NCBI GenBank assembly: GCA_016936975.1
Contig: JAFGWU010000065.1
Coordinates: 1 to 64,000 of the forward strand
Length of the DNA stretch: 64,000 bases
Source of the DNA: Bacteroidales bacterium
GTDB lineage: Bacteria > Bacteroidota > Bacteroidia > Bacteroidales > GCA-2748055
Direction of reading: 5' to 3'
A program made the translations under genes and the position numbers. Below the pieces are notes generated by a model. It saw nothing but the letters and a program-made list of their open reading frames with translations. It ran no database searches and was not told the DNA's origin. How positions within the stretch are numbered: position 1 is the first letter of the stretch; the number at the start of each line of letters is the position of its first letter. Below, piece after piece: positions 46,401 through 54,261 of the stretch.

Positions 46401-47835
46401 GGAACATTTTTCCCTCCACTCCGCTCAGCGAGAGAACCGGTATAAAAACGATGAGGATAATTAACTGTCCGAATATGGCCGAGTTCATCATTTTGGAGGC
46501 TCCGTTGAAAGTGATCCGATCCATAAGGGACTGCCTCTCTTCCCCTGTAGCAGCATCTATCTCTTTTCGGTTAAGGGTAAGTTGTATGGCAATAAATTCC
46601 ACAATGATGACTGCTCCATCTATGATGATCCCGAAATCGAGTGCTCCAAGACTCATCAGGTTTGCATCGATTCCGAAGAGGTACATCAACCCTATGGTAA
46701 ATAGAAGGGAAAGCGGGATGATTGAGGCTATCACCAGTCCCGACCTCAGGTTCCCCAGTAAAAGGATGACGGTAACGAACACAATAAGGCAACCGAACAA
46801 AAGGTTCTCAAAAACAGTCAGTGAAGTTTTCCGGATCAATTCACTCCTTTCAACGATCGGATTGATGTAAATCCCTTCTGGCAGGGACTTCTGCACCTCT
46901 TCAACACGCTCCTTCACTGCATCAATCACCTTATTTGAATTGGCATCCTTCAACATCATGATCTGACCCATCACTTTCTCCCCTTCTCCATTTGCCGTGA
47001 TGGCTCCAAACCGGTTTGCACTCCCGTATCGTACATTGGCAACATCCCTGACTAAAACCGGAACACCATCCCTGTTCGTAATAACGATGTTCTCAATGTC
47101 CTCAAGCGATTTAACCAGACCGTCACCTCTGATGAAATAGCTCTGGTGCTGCTTCTCTATGTAAGCACCGCCTGCCACGCTGTTATTCTTCTGAACGGCC
47201 CCGAAAACTTCCAGCAGGGATATCCCCGAAGATTTGATACGCTCCGGATTGATGGCTACCTCGAACTGCTTCAGATAACCACCCCACGTATTAACCTCCA
47301 CCACTCCGGGAATCCCGGAAAGCTGCCGCTTAACAATCCAATCCTGTATCGTCCTCAACTCCATGATAGAATACCGGTCTTTATAGCCCGGCCTGGTATC
47401 CAGCACATACTGGTAAATCTCTCCCAATCCTGTGGTAATCGGTCCCATTTCAGGCGTTCCAAAACCTTCGGGTATGGAGGCGGCGGCACTTTTTATCTTT
47501 TCGGCAATAAGCTGCCGGGGTAAATAGGCTCCCATCTTTTCCTCAAAAACAATAGTTACCACAGAAAGTCCAAATTTTGAAATGGACCGGATCTCGGTCA
47601 CTCCGGGAAGGTTTGACATCTCAAGCTCCACAGGATAGGTAATAAACTGTTCCACATCCTGAGTGGAGAGACTTGTGGATGTTGTGATAACCTGTACCTG
47701 GTTGTTAGTGATATCTGGAACCGCGCCAAGCGGAATCTGAAAAACTGCATAAACACCGAATCCTGCTACAGTTAATGTAATAAGGACAGCAATCAGCTTA
47801 TTTTTCAGACTGAAATTGATAATTCGGTTTAGCAT
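43483..47835 (-). CDS. Heavy-metal RND pump fused to TolC-like outer-membrane factor
   Basis: Fusion of an inner-membrane CzcA/CusA-type pump (about residues 1-1045) and an outer-membrane-efflux (TolC/CusC) domain (about 1070-1450). The pump part has NRIINFSLKNKLIAVLITL, twelve membrane helices, the proton-relay motif GALDFGIIIDGAVIIVE in TM4 and porter-domain segments. This TM4 motif is the divalent-metal (Co/Zn/Cd/Ni) form rather than the copper/silver form. Between the parts is a hydrophobic stretch, KIFLLIFVLWLPSALSAQQ, that looks like an intact signal peptide with cleavage site. The second part has two helical repeats (QQILEIAGRNNTELAACRSK, RFQAASLKVERNRLLPDITLSYF). Start chosen at MLNRIINF; a longer reading begins at 47871. 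Adaptor gene lies downstream. Confidence 0.92.
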   Translation of the reverse strand: MLNRIINFSLKNKLIAVLITLTVAGFGVYAVFQIPLGAVPDITNNQVQVITTSTSLSTQDVEQFITYPVELEMSNLPGVTEIRSISKFGLSVVTIVFEEKMGAYLPRQLIAEKIKSAAASIPEGFGTPEMGPITTGLGEIYQYVLDTRPGYKDRYSIMELRTIQDWIVKRQLSGIPGVVEVNTWGGYLKQFEVAINPERIKSSGISLLEVFGAVQKNNSVAGGAYIEKQHQSYFIRGDGLVKSLEDIENIVITNRDGVPVLVRDVANVRYGSANRFGAITANGEGEKVMGQIMMLKDANSNKVIDAVKERVEEVQKSLPEGIYINPIVERSELIRKTSLTVFENLLFGCLIVFVTVILLLGNLRSGLVIASIIPLSLLFTIGLMYLFGIDANLMSLGALDFGIIIDGAVIIVEFIAIQLTLNRKEIDAATGEERQSLMDRITFNGASKMMNSAIFGQLIILIVFIPVLSLSGVEGKMFRPMALSFSFALLGAMFFGLVWLPVASALFLKPEKEKQFLITRYLMKAVYRSYDPVIRWSYAHKKVVLGLAVVSLVVTGFIFSRMGGEFVPTLDEGDFVIQPVLKTGTSLSRTIETTTQMENILIEKFPEVEQIVCRIGAAEVPTDPMSMEEIDMIIKLRPKKEWVSARSKEQLANRFKEALMVIPGIDYEFTQPIEMRFNELITGVRADLAIKIFGEDLDVLEQKATEIKNLITDVPGAADIILEKTAGLPQMSVIYNRDKLAYYGLDIGDLNRYLSMAFGGETAGSVFEGERRFDMVVRLEPEFRSDIEHIRNLNVNLPNGGYVPLKELADITNSTGPAKISRDNTHRRVVVSVNVRNRDLESVVTDIQSILDRSLDLPAGYYLDYGGQFENFRNASRRLKIAVPIALLLIFIFLHFAFNSFKEAAMVFSAIPLSIVGGVLMLWIRGMPFSISAGIGFIALFGVATLNGIVLIEHLKELKKQGVADMRERILRGTRERLRPVLLTASAAALGFLPMAISTSAGAEVQRPLATVVIGGLITSTLLTMVALPLLYSIFDRITGIQLRPLKFKREKIFLLIFVLWLPSALSAQQSDSSVEMGLQQILEIAGRNNTELAACRSKVEESRALINTAFSIDRTIVYYNYDENNIADNNYPIGVFGAEQRFDFPTLYFAQKEANSLYSEMTVDELHRRTRILTGEISKAYFRIVYLQNKHRLYEFMDSIYGRLSGAAELTYREGETSYLELLNAKSEHNHVTILLNQNQSDIDIAYNNLAALIQFDTLFSIPDDSLRMLAVFKPDIETDPGYQYLDNALRFQAASLKVERNRLLPDITLSYFNGTNRYQGARNYQGVEVGIGIPLIFTGQNARIRAGKHAVDALQFLQENYIRTFEARINERMKELEKFSESIIYFEQVGKDLSDALIRSARISFKAGEIDFFRFVQSMDNALEININYLDNLCKYNEVVIEINCLTL

Positions 47836-48096
47836 CCTGGAGCTATTTAGTTTGACAGTTACCGCCAACAAAAACGGACTAAATTAATTATTCCTGCACA
47901 GAAAAAAAGTAATTTTGCCGTATTTAACAAAATTGCCCCGATGAGCGCCGAGGTTTTCGTTTTTCATCACGACCTCAGATGATCGGCTAATAAATTCAGG
48001 TACTCCTTACTCCGCAGTGTTAAGTTGCAAAAACAACCCCGCATGAACAAAGATAAGGGACAATAAAAATCCATGATCTTAAGCATATTTTTGCCT

Positions 48097-48127
48097 TTTG
48101 AATATCAGAAAAATTCTTTTATATTTG
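48097..48127 (+). promoter_or_regulatory. Promoter of the peroxide-defence operon
   Basis: TTTG (48097-48100) and TATATTTG (48120-48127) with a 19-bp spacer, 42 bp before the regulator start codon. It is immediately followed by a large palindrome. Confidence 0.78.
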
Positions 48128-48133
48128 TTGAGT

Positions 48134-48160
48134 CTTAAAAGAGAATCATTCTCTTATAAG
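48134..48160. promoter_or_regulatory. 27-bp palindrome, probable PerR/Fur operator
   Basis: Core AAGAGAAT-C-ATTCTCTT is a perfect inverted repeat; extending outward, four more pairs match after one mismatch, giving 13-base arms around a single central base. The 7-1-7 core geometry is that of Fur/PerR boxes. It begins 6 bp after the -7 box and so covers the expected transcription start, fitting autorepression by the gene that follows. Confidence 0.78.
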
Positions 48161-48169
48161 TATTATTAA

Positions 48170-48595
48170 ATGAAGTCAAAAAGCAATCATATTATTGAAA
48201 ACCTTAAAGATAAAGGGCTTAAGGTTACTCCACAAAGAATTGCTGTTTTGGTGGCAATACAACATCTAAAATCCCATCCGACAACTGAAAAGATCATTGA
48301 ATATATCAAGAAGGGCTATCCAAATATTGCTGTTGGAACGGTTTATAAAGTTCTGGACACGCTCGTGGAGAATAACCTGGTAAAACGGGTAAAAACCGAG
48401 AAAGACATCATGCGCTACGATGGGGTGACAGAACACCATCATCATATCTACTGTACGGAGTCCGAAAGGATTGAGGATTACTATGACGAAGAGCTGGACA
48501 GTTTATTGAGCAGGTATTTCAGCAAGAAAGGTATCAGGGGCTTTGAGATAGAGGAGATCAAAATTCACATAAAAGGCAAATACAGGCAAACCTAA
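48170..48595 (+). CDS. perR: PerR-like Fur-family regulator without structural zinc site
   Basis: Metal-dependent peroxide sensor of the Fur family. Winged helix (about 1-80, VTPQRIAVLVAIQHLKSHPT, AVGTVYKVLDTLVENNL) and dimerisation domain. The five regulatory-metal ligands of Bacillus PerR (His37, Asp85, His91, His93, Asp104) are all present with a shift of one: His36, Asp84, His90, His92, Asp103. In contrast the two CxxC pairs that hold structural zinc are missing: only Cys95 is found and the C-terminal pair is absent. Length of 141 residues. It heads a unit with catalase and peroxiredoxin, behind a palindromic operator, so the peroxide-sensing role is well supported. Confidence 0.9.
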   Translation: MKSKSNHIIENLKDKGLKVTPQRIAVLVAIQHLKSHPTTEKIIEYIKKGYPNIAVGTVYKVLDTLVENNLVKRVKTEKDIMRYDGVTEHHHHIYCTESERIEDYYDEELDSLLSRYFSKKGIRGFEIEEIKIHIKGKYRQT

Positions 48596-48636
48596 CGAAT
48601 CTGGAAACTGATAATTTAACCTAAAAACTGATAAAC

Positions 48637-50112
48637 ATGAGTAAAAAGAAAAAGCTGACCACTGCTTCCGGCAGACCATACTTCGAGAATGAAGACAGTA
48701 TGACCGCCGGGCCAAGGGGACCTGTCCTCTTACAGGATTATTATCTTCATGAGAAGCTGGCTCATTTCAACCGGGAGCGTATTCCCGAAAGGATTGTCCA
48801 TGCCAAGGGAACCGGGGCATTTGGAACCTTCCGGGTAACCAACGACATTACTGATTACACTAAAGCAAAACTGTTCGGGAAAGTGGGCAACAGTTGCCGC
48901 GTTTTTGTGCGCTTCTCCACGGTTGGAGGAGAAAAAGGCAGTGCGGATACGGAAAGGGATCCCAGGGGATTTGCAGTGAAATTTTACACCGAAGACGGAA
49001 ACTGGGACCTGGTAGGGAACAATACACCAGTCTTTTTTATAAAAGATGCGAAGAAGTTTCCCGATTTTATCCATACGCAGAAACGGGATCCCAAAACCAA
49101 TTTAAAGAGCCCGAATATGCTCTGGGATTACTGGAGCCTGAATCCTGAAAGTCTTCACCAGGTCATGATCCTCTTCAGTGATCGCGGAACGCCGGATGGC
49201 TATCGCTTTATGAACGGATACGGTAGTCACACCTTTTCCATGTATAACAGCAATAACGAAAGGGTATGGGTCAAGTTCCATTTTAAGACCATGCAGGGAA
49301 ACAGGACCCTGACAGCTGCCAGGGCAGAGGAGCTTAAAGGAAAAGACCCCGACTATGCCCAGCGTGACCTGGTTACCGCTATCGAAAAGGGAGACTTTCC
49401 CAGGTGGGCTCTTAAGATTCAGGTGATGACCGATGAACAGGCAAAAGCATTCAGATGGAATCCGTTCGACATCACCAAAGTTTGGCCCCATGGAGAGTAT
49501 CCGCTGAATGACGTGGGTATCATGGAACTGAATGAGATTCCTTCCAACTATCATGCCGATGTTGAACAATCGGCCTTTGCGCCCGCTCACGTAGTGGATG
49601 GCATCGGATTATCACCCGATAAAATGCTCCAGGGACGCATTCTTTCCTATCCCGACGCACACAGGTACCGCCTAGGTGCAAATTATGAGCAGATTCCTGT
49701 GAACCGTCCGATTCATCCGGTAAATAATTATCAGAGAGACGGAATGATGCGAATCGACGGTAACGGAGGGGATAAATCGAACTATTTCCCGAACAGTTTT
49801 GACGATATTGAAGCCGATAAAAATTACAGGGAACATCCCATGAAACTGGATTCTGATGTGGCAGATTTCTACGATCGAAATGAAAACGATGATGATCATT
49901 ACACCCAACCCGGAGATCTTTTCCGGAAGGTCATGAACGATACGGAAAAGGAACATACCATTTCAAATTTTGTAGCATCCATGAGCGAGATTTCCGGTCC
50001 GGAACGGGATAATATCATCCGGCGCCAGCTATCCCACTTTCATAAAGCAGATGAAGAATTGGCCATTCTTATCGCGAAAGGACTCAACTTTGATTTCAGA
50101 CCGGATAAATAA
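48637..50112 (+). CDS. katA: Heme catalase, small-subunit type
   Basis: Converts hydrogen peroxide to water and oxygen. Motifs: ENEDSMTAGPRGPVLLQDY at the N-terminus, the catalytic His in IPERIVHAKGTGAFG, the catalytic Asn in NNTPVFFIKDAKKFPDF, and the heme-ligand Tyr in GRILSYPDAHRYRLG. At 491 residues without an extra C-terminal domain it is a small-subunit clade enzyme. It begins 41 bp after the PerR-like gene and is followed after 70 bp by a peroxiredoxin, all on one strand. Likely cytoplasmic: no signal peptide. Confidence 0.97.
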   Translation: MSKKKKLTTASGRPYFENEDSMTAGPRGPVLLQDYYLHEKLAHFNRERIPERIVHAKGTGAFGTFRVTNDITDYTKAKLFGKVGNSCRVFVRFSTVGGEKGSADTERDPRGFAVKFYTEDGNWDLVGNNTPVFFIKDAKKFPDFIHTQKRDPKTNLKSPNMLWDYWSLNPESLHQVMILFSDRGTPDGYRFMNGYGSHTFSMYNSNNERVWVKFHFKTMQGNRTLTAARAEELKGKDPDYAQRDLVTAIEKGDFPRWALKIQVMTDEQAKAFRWNPFDITKVWPHGEYPLNDVGIMELNEIPSNYHADVEQSAFAPAHVVDGIGLSPDKMLQGRILSYPDAHRYRLGANYEQIPVNRPIHPVNNYQRDGMMRIDGNGGDKSNYFPNSFDDIEADKNYREHPMKLDSDVADFYDRNENDDDHYTQPGDLFRKVMNDTEKEHTISNFVASMSEISGPERDNIIRRQLSHFHKADEELAILIAKGLNFDFRPDK

Positions 50113-50182
50113 CAGGACAATATGCCAAACAGATTTAAAATCATTTTAAATAATTCATTATTAACACTTAAATTAAATAATT

Positions 50183-50902
50183 ATGGACGAGAAAATTCAA
50201 GAGAAAGTAGCTATGTCGATGCCAAGAATCGGTGATCCGGCACCCGCATTCAAAGCCGTAACCACACAGGGGGAAATAAACTTTCCTGCGGATTACAAGG
50301 GAAACTGGGTTATCCTGTTCAGCCACCCCGCTGATTTTACACCGGTTTGCACATCGGAGTTTATGACCTTCGCCACCATGGAGAAGAAATTCAACGAAGC
50401 AAACTGCAAACTTGTAGGGCTATCGGTTGACGGACTTTACAGTCATATCGCATGGCTGAGAACCATTAAAGAAAAGATTGAATACAAAGGCATGAAGAAT
50501 GTTGAAGTCACCTTCCCGCTGATTGAAGATATCACCATGGAGGTAGCCAACAAGTATGGAATGATACAGCCGGGCGAAGCCACTACAAAAGCTGTAAGAG
50601 CCGTATTTTACATCGATCCCAAAGGAATCATCCGTACCATTATTTATTACCCCCTAAGCCTCGGACGTAACTTCGATGAACTTTACAGGGTATTGATCGG
50701 ACTGCAGGCAGCCGACGAATTTGGCGTGGCCATGCCGGCCGACTGGCGTCCGGGCGATGATGTGATCGTGCCGACTGCCGGTTCCTGCGGAACAGCCAAG
50801 GAACGGATGGAAAGCAAGGGTGAAATGACCTGCCACGACTGGTTCTTCTGTACGAAGAAACTGGATGAGGATAAGGTCTGGAAAGCCGTACTGAAGAAGT
50901 AG
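50183..50902 (+). CDS. Peroxiredoxin (Prx6/archaeal type)
   Basis: Thiol peroxidase reducing hydrogen peroxide and alkyl hydroperoxides. The peroxidatic cysteine is Cys56 in HPADFTPVCTSEFMTF, with the TxxC motif and a downstream Arg in the AVFYIDPKGIIRTI region. The C-terminal extension carries further cysteines (GEMTCHDWFFCTKK), as in archaeal Prx6-type enzymes that use them for resolution. Length of 239 residues fits that group and is longer than AhpC. Third gene of the PerR-like/catalase operon; a large hairpin follows. Confidence 0.93.
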   Translation: MDEKIQEKVAMSMPRIGDPAPAFKAVTTQGEINFPADYKGNWVILFSHPADFTPVCTSEFMTFATMEKKFNEANCKLVGLSVDGLYSHIAWLRTIKEKIEYKGMKNVEVTFPLIEDITMEVANKYGMIQPGEATTKAVRAVFYIDPKGIIRTIIYYPLSLGRNFDELYRVLIGLQAADEFGVAMPADWRPGDDVIVPTAGSCGTAKERMESKGEMTCHDWFFCTKKLDEDKVWKAVLKK

Positions 50903-50926
50903 TTACTCTGGATTAATATCTGAAGC

Positions 50927-50998
50927 AGGTTGTCTCAAAAGCCCCATTGTAACTCTGGGTCTTCTCAAACAAGAGATAGCTTCTGAGACAACCTCCTT
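50927..50998 (+). terminator. Long-stem terminator after the peroxiredoxin gene
   Basis: AGGTTGTCTCA... pairs with ...TGAGACAACCT around a loop that itself contains a smaller hairpin (TCTTCTC / AGAGA). The right arm is followed by CC and a T-run. It separates the plus-strand peroxide operon from the convergent GH31 gene. Confidence 0.75.
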
Positions 50999-50999
50999 T

Positions 51000-53423
51000 T
51001 TACTCATGTGTAATCCTGAGATCCTCCTCCCTTTTCCAGGTAAATCCCATAACCAAATTTCCGTTCCGTTCCTGAAATGCATAAACTACCTTCCTGTTAA
51101 GCAGGGGCCTTTTTCTGATTTTGACATCCTCTCCGCCGATCATGGCAGTCGCGGGAATCCTGTCGGGATTATGAACAATTAACTCTATCTTCCGCTCTGA
51201 AGGTCTGCCGGGATAATCTTCTCCCTTACTGATAAATTCATAACAATGCCGTCCTTCTTTCATTGTCTTGCTGAATATTATCTGTTCAGATTGTCCTTTT
51301 CGGAATGCATCATATGTAATCCCATCATCATCATACATAAAATCTTCGGAATCACTGATCGCCGGATCGTGGTAATAGTGGATTTCAAGGACCCTGGATG
51401 AATAGTCATCGGTGGTCATAATCTTTTCAGCCAGGAGGGGAATAAATGCCCCTCCCCTCACATAAACTGGAATGTGATCCTCCTCCAGTTTTACAGATTG
51501 TCCGGTTCCTCCTTCATACCGTTCCCCGCTGTAGAAATCGGTCCAACTGTTCCCCGGTGGAAGCCGGAAAAATGCGCTGTCCTGCCCCTTATTCAGGACC
51601 GGAACCACAAAAAAATCTTCACCCCAGAAGTACTGTGAGGCGTTCTCATACAACGCTTTTCCATCTTCCATTTCATAAAAAAGGGGCCGCATCAGCGGGT
51701 ATCCTTTCACCGAATTCTCAAAAGCCAGGGTGTAGTTGTATGGCAACATTTTGTACCGCATTTCAACAGCCTCTCTGGCAAGATGTCTTGTTTTCCTGTC
51801 CCAGAACACAGGTTCCGAAGGTACCTCCTTCTGGGCATGCGGCCGGAATACGGGTTGAAAGATCCCGTATTGGAACCACCGGATATAGAGCTCCCTGTCC
51901 CTGTAATCCCCTGCAAATCCGCCGAGATCCGAGTGGGCATAACCCAATCCCTGCATTCCCATTTGCAGGGCTATCTCCGGTTGTGACTGAAGTCCTCCCC
52001 AGGTCCGGTTCACATCCCCCGACCAGGGGATCATCCCGTAACGCTGGGACCCTGCATATCCTGACCGCATCAGTGTAAAGGGCCTTTTTTCTGGAAAGTC
52101 CTTCCTGTAGCCATCATAAATCAGTTTTGCCCACTCGTGCCCGTATGCATTATGTACCTCGTCTGCCATCCCGTTGACATGAACCATTCCGGAAGGATGA
52201 TATTCAGGTTCCCCCAGGTCACCCCACCAGCCATCCACACCGCTTTCCGTATGATTTCTGTAAATGTCCCAGAACCAATCCCTGGCTTCAGGTTTAAAAA
52301 TATCCAGCAACCCGGTTCGCCCGAAATAAAAATCATAAGTATAGGGATTACCGGTTGTGTCGGTAGCCAGAATGTTCCCGGATGCGGCCTCATCCCATTT
52401 CCTTGAAGTGGTGAGTATAAAGGGTTCTGTAATCAGTATCGTTTTGATTCCCCTCTTTTTGAGATCTGCCATCATCCTTTCGGGTTCCGGCCAGTGTGTT
52501 CCATCCCATTCCAGGTTGCCCATATGCCCCTGAATATCCTTACCGAACCAATAAATATCGATAACCACTGCGTCGACCGGAATATCATATCTTATGAATT
52601 TCCGTATCGTGTTGCGCACCTCCTTCCCGGAATGATATCCGAACCGGCTGGCAAAATTACCCAGCAACCATCGGGGGGGCAGTGGCTGACGACCCGTCAG
52701 AAGGGTATATTCAGATACCAGTTCATAAAAATCCGAACCGCCGAGCACGCAGTATGACGACCGTCCCCCGGTAGACTCAAACGTAAGGATATTTGCCTCA
52801 CGCGCACCCACATCAATAGCTCCCTTCGGAACATTATCGAACAGGATCATGTATTTTTTCGAAGAGACCACCAGTGGCATGCTGTAATACATCAAACCGG
52901 CAAATGTTTCAAAACCATAGCTCGGCTTGTTGTATAGTTCAAGCCGGTGTCCCCTCCTGTTCATCCCGAGGGCCCTGAGTCCACCCCCGTAAATCACCTC
53001 ATCTGGCTGAAGGTAAAATGCAAAACCAAACAGCGAATCATTTCTGAAGAATCCTTCCTGTTCATGCACGAGAGATTGGTCATCATATTCGAACTGGATC
53101 TGATAGGGCGATTTGTAAATAATGGCTTTCAGATGGTTGGTTTCATAGATCAATTTTTCAGGATGGTCTGTAAACAGAATCTGAATATCTTGTGCCCGCA
53201 ACACAACAGCATAGGATGAATCCATTCCGGATTCTGTATCTTCTATAAAGACCACCTCGAAAATCTTTTCCGTTCGTGGCTTAATCACAATCAATCCGTC
53301 TGTAACAACAATCTCGAGACTGTTCTCTTTCAGAGAAAAGCCTTTTACCTCCCTGCTGTAAGGCTGACCTGTAGCGGACATCCATGAAACCAGCAGAATC
53401 AATCCTAAAAGAATCCGTTTCAT
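51000..53423 (-). CDS. GH31-family alpha-glycosidase
   Basis: Retaining alpha-glycosidase of family GH31 (alpha-glucosidase or alpha-xylosidase type). Signal peptide from the chosen ATG (MKRILLGLILLVSWMSATGQ); a TTG eight codons upstream is a poorer start. N-terminal beta-sandwich with YGGGLRALGMNRRGHRLELYN (about 150-175), catalytic barrel with WLLGNFASRFGYHS, PVDAVVIDIYWFG, the nucleophile Asp in GWWGDLGEPE and the acid/base Asp in IPWSGDVNRTWGG, and C-terminal beta domains. At about 807 residues it is usual. It stands alone on its strand, away from the utilisation locus. No promoter box found. Confidence 0.93.
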   Translation of the reverse strand: MKRILLGLILLVSWMSATGQPYSREVKGFSLKENSLEIVVTDGLIVIKPRTEKIFEVVFIEDTESGMDSSYAVVLRAQDIQILFTDHPEKLIYETNHLKAIIYKSPYQIQFEYDDQSLVHEQEGFFRNDSLFGFAFYLQPDEVIYGGGLRALGMNRRGHRLELYNKPSYGFETFAGLMYYSMPLVVSSKKYMILFDNVPKGAIDVGAREANILTFESTGGRSSYCVLGGSDFYELVSEYTLLTGRQPLPPRWLLGNFASRFGYHSGKEVRNTIRKFIRYDIPVDAVVIDIYWFGKDIQGHMGNLEWDGTHWPEPERMMADLKKRGIKTILITEPFILTTSRKWDEAASGNILATDTTGNPYTYDFYFGRTGLLDIFKPEARDWFWDIYRNHTESGVDGWWGDLGEPEYHPSGMVHVNGMADEVHNAYGHEWAKLIYDGYRKDFPEKRPFTLMRSGYAGSQRYGMIPWSGDVNRTWGGLQSQPEIALQMGMQGLGYAHSDLGGFAGDYRDRELYIRWFQYGIFQPVFRPHAQKEVPSEPVFWDRKTRHLAREAVEMRYKMLPYNYTLAFENSVKGYPLMRPLFYEMEDGKALYENASQYFWGEDFFVVPVLNKGQDSAFFRLPPGNSWTDFYSGERYEGGTGQSVKLEEDHIPVYVRGGAFIPLLAEKIMTTDDYSSRVLEIHYYHDPAISDSEDFMYDDDGITYDAFRKGQSEQIIFSKTMKEGRHCYEFISKGEDYPGRPSERKIELIVHNPDRIPATAMIGGEDVKIRKRPLLNRKVVYAFQERNGNLVMGFTWKREEDLRITHE

Positions 53424-53675
53424 ATTTGTTTTATTGATTCCGTTCAATATATATGGTATTACAGAGGCCCGAATGAGGGTTCGACCAGCATATCGCAGTT
53501 TGCCCTGAGCCTTCTGTTCCGCCCTTCCTATAAAAGTAGAATTTATATTTTAACCTGCAATCCTTTGCTTTATTTCTTAGTTGATGAGAAAATAGTAATT
53601 TTAAAAAAACAAGTTAATTTTACTGTCCCCGGTACACCATAATATTGCAGACCGCCAACAAAAAGAAAAGACAGA
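53424..53675. other. Intergenic region GH31 / LemA
   Basis: About 250 bp between divergent genes. AT-rich; a weak TAATATTG near 53640 resembles a -7 element with one mismatch. Nothing else recognised. Confidence 0.3.
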
Positions 53676-54245
53676 ATGACCTGGATTATAGTTACAATCT
53701 CCATTATCCTTTTTACCCTTCTGGTTGGGATAGCCTTCTACAACTCTTTGATAAAGAAGAAAAACGACGTAGAGAACGCATTTGCATCCATTGATGTTAT
53801 GCTAAAAAAGCGATATGACCTTATCCCTGCCATTGTTGAAGCCGTTAAAGGATATATGAAACATGAAAGGGCGCTCCTTGAAGAAATAACTGCCCTCAGG
53901 GCTGAAGCCATTTCTGATAATATCACCGATGACCAACGGGTCGACCTCGAGAACAAGATAGGCAAAGGATTATCGGAACTGCTGGTCGCTGTTGAAAATT
54001 ATCCCGACCTGAAGGCCAGCCACAATTTTCTGCATCTCCAGGGTTCCCTGAATGAAGTGGAGGAGCAGCTGGCAGCTTCCAGAAGATTCTACAATGCAGC
54101 AGTTACATTGTTCAACAACAGCGTTGAGGTGTTCCCTTCCAATATCATAGCCTCCCTCATGAACTTCAGAAGAAAGTCTCTTTTTGAGATCCCGAAAGCA
54201 GAGAGGACTAATATAGATGCCAAAGAACTAATGGAACGCCGGTGA
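53676..54245 (+). CDS. lemA: LemA-family membrane protein
   Basis: Membrane protein with one N-terminal transmembrane helix (about 3-25, WIIVTISIILFTLLVGIAFY) and a long helical-bundle domain. Family pattern: NSLIKKKNDVENAFASIDVMLKKRYDLIPAIVEAVKGYM, then ENYPDLKASHNFLHLQGSLNEVEEQLAASRRFYNAAV in summary form, with NPVEVFPSN-like NNSVEVFPSN. Length of 189 residues is standard. It pairs with the next gene (DUF3137) 16 bp downstream, a frequent arrangement. Molecular role not established. Confidence 0.93.
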   Translation: MTWIIVTISIILFTLLVGIAFYNSLIKKKNDVENAFASIDVMLKKRYDLIPAIVEAVKGYMKHERALLEEITALRAEAISDNITDDQRVDLENKIGKGLSELLVAVENYPDLKASHNFLHLQGSLNEVEEQLAASRRFYNAAVTLFNNSVEVFPSNIIASLMNFRRKSLFEIPKAERTNIDAKELMERR

Positions 54246-54261
54246 ATATAAATCAGTCCGA

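Larger units (their letters stand above)
47836..48169. promoter_or_regulatory. Divergent intergenic region, metal pump / PerR
   Basis: About 330 bp without a gene. The right part holds the promoter and palindrome of the peroxide operon. A minus-strand TATCTTTG at 48048-48055 could be a -7 element for the pump gene, giving a leader of over 200 bases; no matching -33 is seen. Nothing else recognised. Confidence 0.4.

Noticed and set aside
43483-47835. Sequencing error joining two genes
   Set aside because: The frame is continuous with sound protein on both sides, and pump/outer-membrane-factor fusions occur in this phylum.
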